Origin: Hespellia stercorisuis DSM 15480
GTDB taxonomy: Bacteria; Bacillota; Clostridia; Lachnospirales; Lachnospiraceae
Assembly: GCF_900142165.1 (NCBI RefSeq)
Contig: NZ_FQZY01000013.1
Coordinates: forward strand, 1 to 64,000
DNA length: 64,000 bases
Reading direction: 5' to 3'
Part shown: piece after piece, positions 62,759 through 64,000 of the stretch
How positions within the stretch are numbered: position 1 is the first letter of the stretch
Layout: every line of letters begins with the position of its first letter
Position numbers and translations under genes: made by a program
The notes under the pieces: model-generated
Told to the model about the DNA's origin: nothing
Database searches by the model: none
The model's input: only the letters and a program-made list of their open reading frames with translations

Positions 62759-62946
62759 GCGACGAGGAGTTGTTTGCCCGACTGATCTTTTATGGCGTTT
62801 CACTCCTACATCGGTCGGAGCCGGAGATCTGGCTTATGCCGCTGGGCCACCTGCTTGACCAGTGGGAGTGCTATAAGCAATACCACGGGCTGGCAAAAGC
62901 CAAGCGGGAATACTTCATAGATGAATTGATACCTATAGGGATATGA
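62375..62946 (+). CDS. Tail assembly chaperone, frameshifted long form (gpGT-like)
   Basis: A -1 slip on A-AAA-AAC (62737-62743) joins the short chaperone to a second open stretch of 67 codons ending TGA at 62944-62946. The added part reads DEELFARLIFYGVSLLHRSE, then EIWLMPLGHLLDQWECYKQY and AKREYFIDELIPIGI, the expected T-domain pattern. No separate start codon or ribosome site is present for it, which supports frameshifting. The product would be about 190 residues and binds the tape measure. Confidence 0.8.
62737..62743 (+). promoter_or_regulatory. -1 ribosomal frameshift site AAAAAAC
   Basis: In the zero frame the codons are TCA AAA AAC; the heptamer A-AAA-AAC is one of the most efficient -1 slippery sequences. 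After slipping, the next codon is CGT and the frame is open for the T-domain. The zero-frame stop follows 13 bases after the heptamer. Confidence 0.82.
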
Positions 62947-63042
62947 ACACTTTGTAAGAATGGAAAGTAAACTGACATCATATGCGTGAAGTGCTATACT
63001 GTGCTTATGGAAAGTTTGCTTTCCAATTTTGGGGGTGTTGAT

Positions 63043-63249
63043 TTGAAAAATCGATTAGAGGAACTCCGAAAGGAGCGAGGCATCAAACAGGAAGAACTGG
63101 CGATAGCGCTTGCAGTTTCAAGGCAAACAATAGGTTCCCTTGAGAATGGTAGGTATAATCCGTCCGTCATCTTGGCGTTCAAGATTGCCCGATATTTCTC
63201 AATGAGCATCGAAGAGATATTTATCTATGAAGGAGACGAAGCAAAATGA
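63043..63249 (+). CDS. Xre-family HTH regulator (moron)
   Basis: 68 residues from TTG at 63043, with GGGGGTG upstream. LKNRLEELRKERGIKQEELA, then VSRQTIGSLENGRYNPSVIL and ARYFSMSIEEIFIYEGD, is a compact Xre repressor typical of chromosomal two-gene units. It overlaps the membrane-protein gene by four bases. Its place between tail chaperone and tape measure is not part of the phage plan. Confidence 0.85.
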   Translation: MKNRLEELRKERGIKQEELAIALAVSRQTIGSLENGRYNPSVILAFKIARYFSMSIEEIFIYEGDEAK

Positions 63250-63677
63250 AAAAAGTTGGATTATCCTATTTTATTACCGCATTGGGCGTTGCCTTGTTAG
63301 CCGGAGGTCTTATTATCCTGAAAACTGTAGGAGAACCGCAGGGAATCATGCAAGCTCTGCCCTATGTGATGATTGGGCTGGGATGCGGTATTTTTGGGCA
63401 TGGTATGGGCGACATCATCAACCGGGCTTCAATGAAAAATCACCCAGAGCTTGCGCAGCAGGACGAAATAAACAAGTCGGACGAGCGCAATGTTGCCATA
63501 GCAAACCGTGCAAAGGCAAAAGCGTATGACGCGATGCTGTTTATCTTCGGAGCACTGATGGTAGCTTTGGCTTTAATGAATGTCGACTTGATAGTAGTGT
63601 TACTGCTCGTGTTTGCATATCTCTTTGTCGCGGGTATCGGTATCTATTATCGATGCAAGTATGACAAGGAAATGTAA
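63246..63677 (+). CDS. DUF2178/DUF6442-like membrane protein (moron)
   Basis: 143 residues with four membrane segments (about 5-25, 36-54, 94-112, 114-132). The cytoplasmic part NKSDERNVAIANRAKAKAYD is the family signature. Such proteins pair with small Xre regulators in many Firmicutes, role unknown. Probably expressed from the prophage in the lysogen. Confidence 0.78.
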   Translation: MKKVGLSYFITALGVALLAGGLIILKTVGEPQGIMQALPYVMIGLGCGIFGHGMGDIINRASMKNHPELAQQDEINKSDERNVAIANRAKAKAYDAMLFIFGALMVALALMNVDLIVVLLLVFAYLFVAGIGIYYRCKYDKEM

Positions 63678-63705
63678 AGCAAATAAGGCAATCAATAATT
63701 GATTT

Positions 63706-63735
63706 GGGAGCAACCTTTCAGGGCTGCTCCTTTTT
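63706..63735 (+). terminator. Rho-independent terminator after the moron
   Basis: GGAGCA (63707-63712) and TGCTCC (63725-63730) form a stem around ACCTTTCAGGGC, followed by TTTTT. It closes the two-gene moron so that its transcript does not run into the tape measure gene. Similar to the element at 48211. Confidence 0.65.
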
Positions 63736-63767
63736 CATGTTATGTTTGCGGAAGGAGGTGAAAATAT

Positions 63768-64000
63768 ATGGCAGATAATTTCGGCCTAAAGATCGGCGTT
63801 GAGGGCGAAAAAGAGTTTAAAAAGGCCCTCTCCGACATCAATCAGCAATTCAAGGTGCTCGGCTCGGAGATGAAGCTCGCTACCTCCCAGTTTGACAAAA
63901 ATGAGAGTAGCGTCCAGTCCCTCACCGCCAAGAACGAGGTGCTGACCAAGCAAATCGACACCCAAAAGGATAAAATCGAAACTCTGCGCTCCGCATTGGA
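63768..64000 (+). CDS. Tail tape measure protein, N-terminal part
   Basis: GGAGGTG stands before the ATG. The 77 residues in the window (NFGLKIGVEGEKEFKKALSD, then VLGSEMKLATSQFDKNESSV) are the usual start of siphovirus tape measure proteins, with a coiled coil beginning at about residue 45. The gene runs out of the window. Confidence 0.92.
   Translation, partial: MADNFGLKIGVEGEKEFKKALSDINQQFKVLGSEMKLATSQFDKNESSVQSLTAKNEVLTKQIDTQKDKIETLRSAL

Overview
The window looks like an accessory region from a gut Clostridia-type Firmicute, most like Lachnospiraceae. The pointers are a TadB/TadC/Flp-pilin fragment of the clostridial kind, a SpaA-domain adhesin, a SipW/TasA-type secretion operon, low-GC mobilizable elements and a siphovirus-type prophage. 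It is almost entirely mobile or defence DNA. No rRNA or tRNA gene and no CRISPR array was seen. Many genes are cut in the middle, at about 5.8, 8.5, 17.5, 18.46, 19.9, 23.55, 30.8, 33.1 and 33.5 kb. The region is therefore either a heavily rearranged island or, in places, an assembly chimera.

Layout. 1-5.8 kb: right part of a mobilizable element (MobC, relaxase, a small basic protein and a 1,024-residue family B DNA polymerase) abutting a beheaded cpaF gene. 5.8-8.6 kb: tad pilus fragment (cpaF 3' end, tadB, tadC-like, truncated Flp pilin). 8.6-17.5 kb: plasmid-like element with an Xre regulator, ParM/ParR-like segregation pair, ribbon-helix-helix-like protein, lone C5-cytosine methyltransferase, amidoligase plus gamma-glutamylcyclotransferase, and a truncated SpaA-domain adhesin. 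17.5-23.6 kb: gene graveyard (PHP, DUF5655, serine recombinase, CPBP and HEPN-like fragments) holding one intact GIY-YIG/SF2-helicase protein and a truncated GIY-YIG partner.

23.6-30.8 kb, minus strand: SipW signal peptidase and four proteins with SipW-type signal segments, a secreted CCHC-repeat protein, an LPXTG-like anchored protein and three short ORFs. A good promoter for this operon lies between inverted 16-bp repeats next to a tyrosine recombinase, which suggests a phase-variable switch. An IS21-family element (30.8-33.1 kb) has invaded the 5' end of that recombinase gene. 33.1-37.8 kb, minus strand: two restriction-type gene fragments, then an apparently complete ABC-three-component (ABC-3C) conflict system with an HNH effector, middle component, DUF2326 ABC ATPase and Xre regulator behind a clear promoter.

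37.9-64 kb, plus strand: a prophage in normal order. Early and replication genes come first (sigma-like protein, SNF2 helicase broken by an HNH gene, PolA-type polymerase, primase-helicase, VRR-NUC), with an iteron-like array after the primase. Then come HNH, small terminase, two ParB-methyltransferases flanking a phage-borne S-adenosylmethionine synthetase, and small DUF proteins. The late genes follow: large terminase, portal, ClpP-type protease, capsid, head-tail genes, tail tube, a tail chaperone with a classic -1 frameshift site, a two-gene moron and the start of the tape measure. No integrase, repressor or lysis genes are inside the window.
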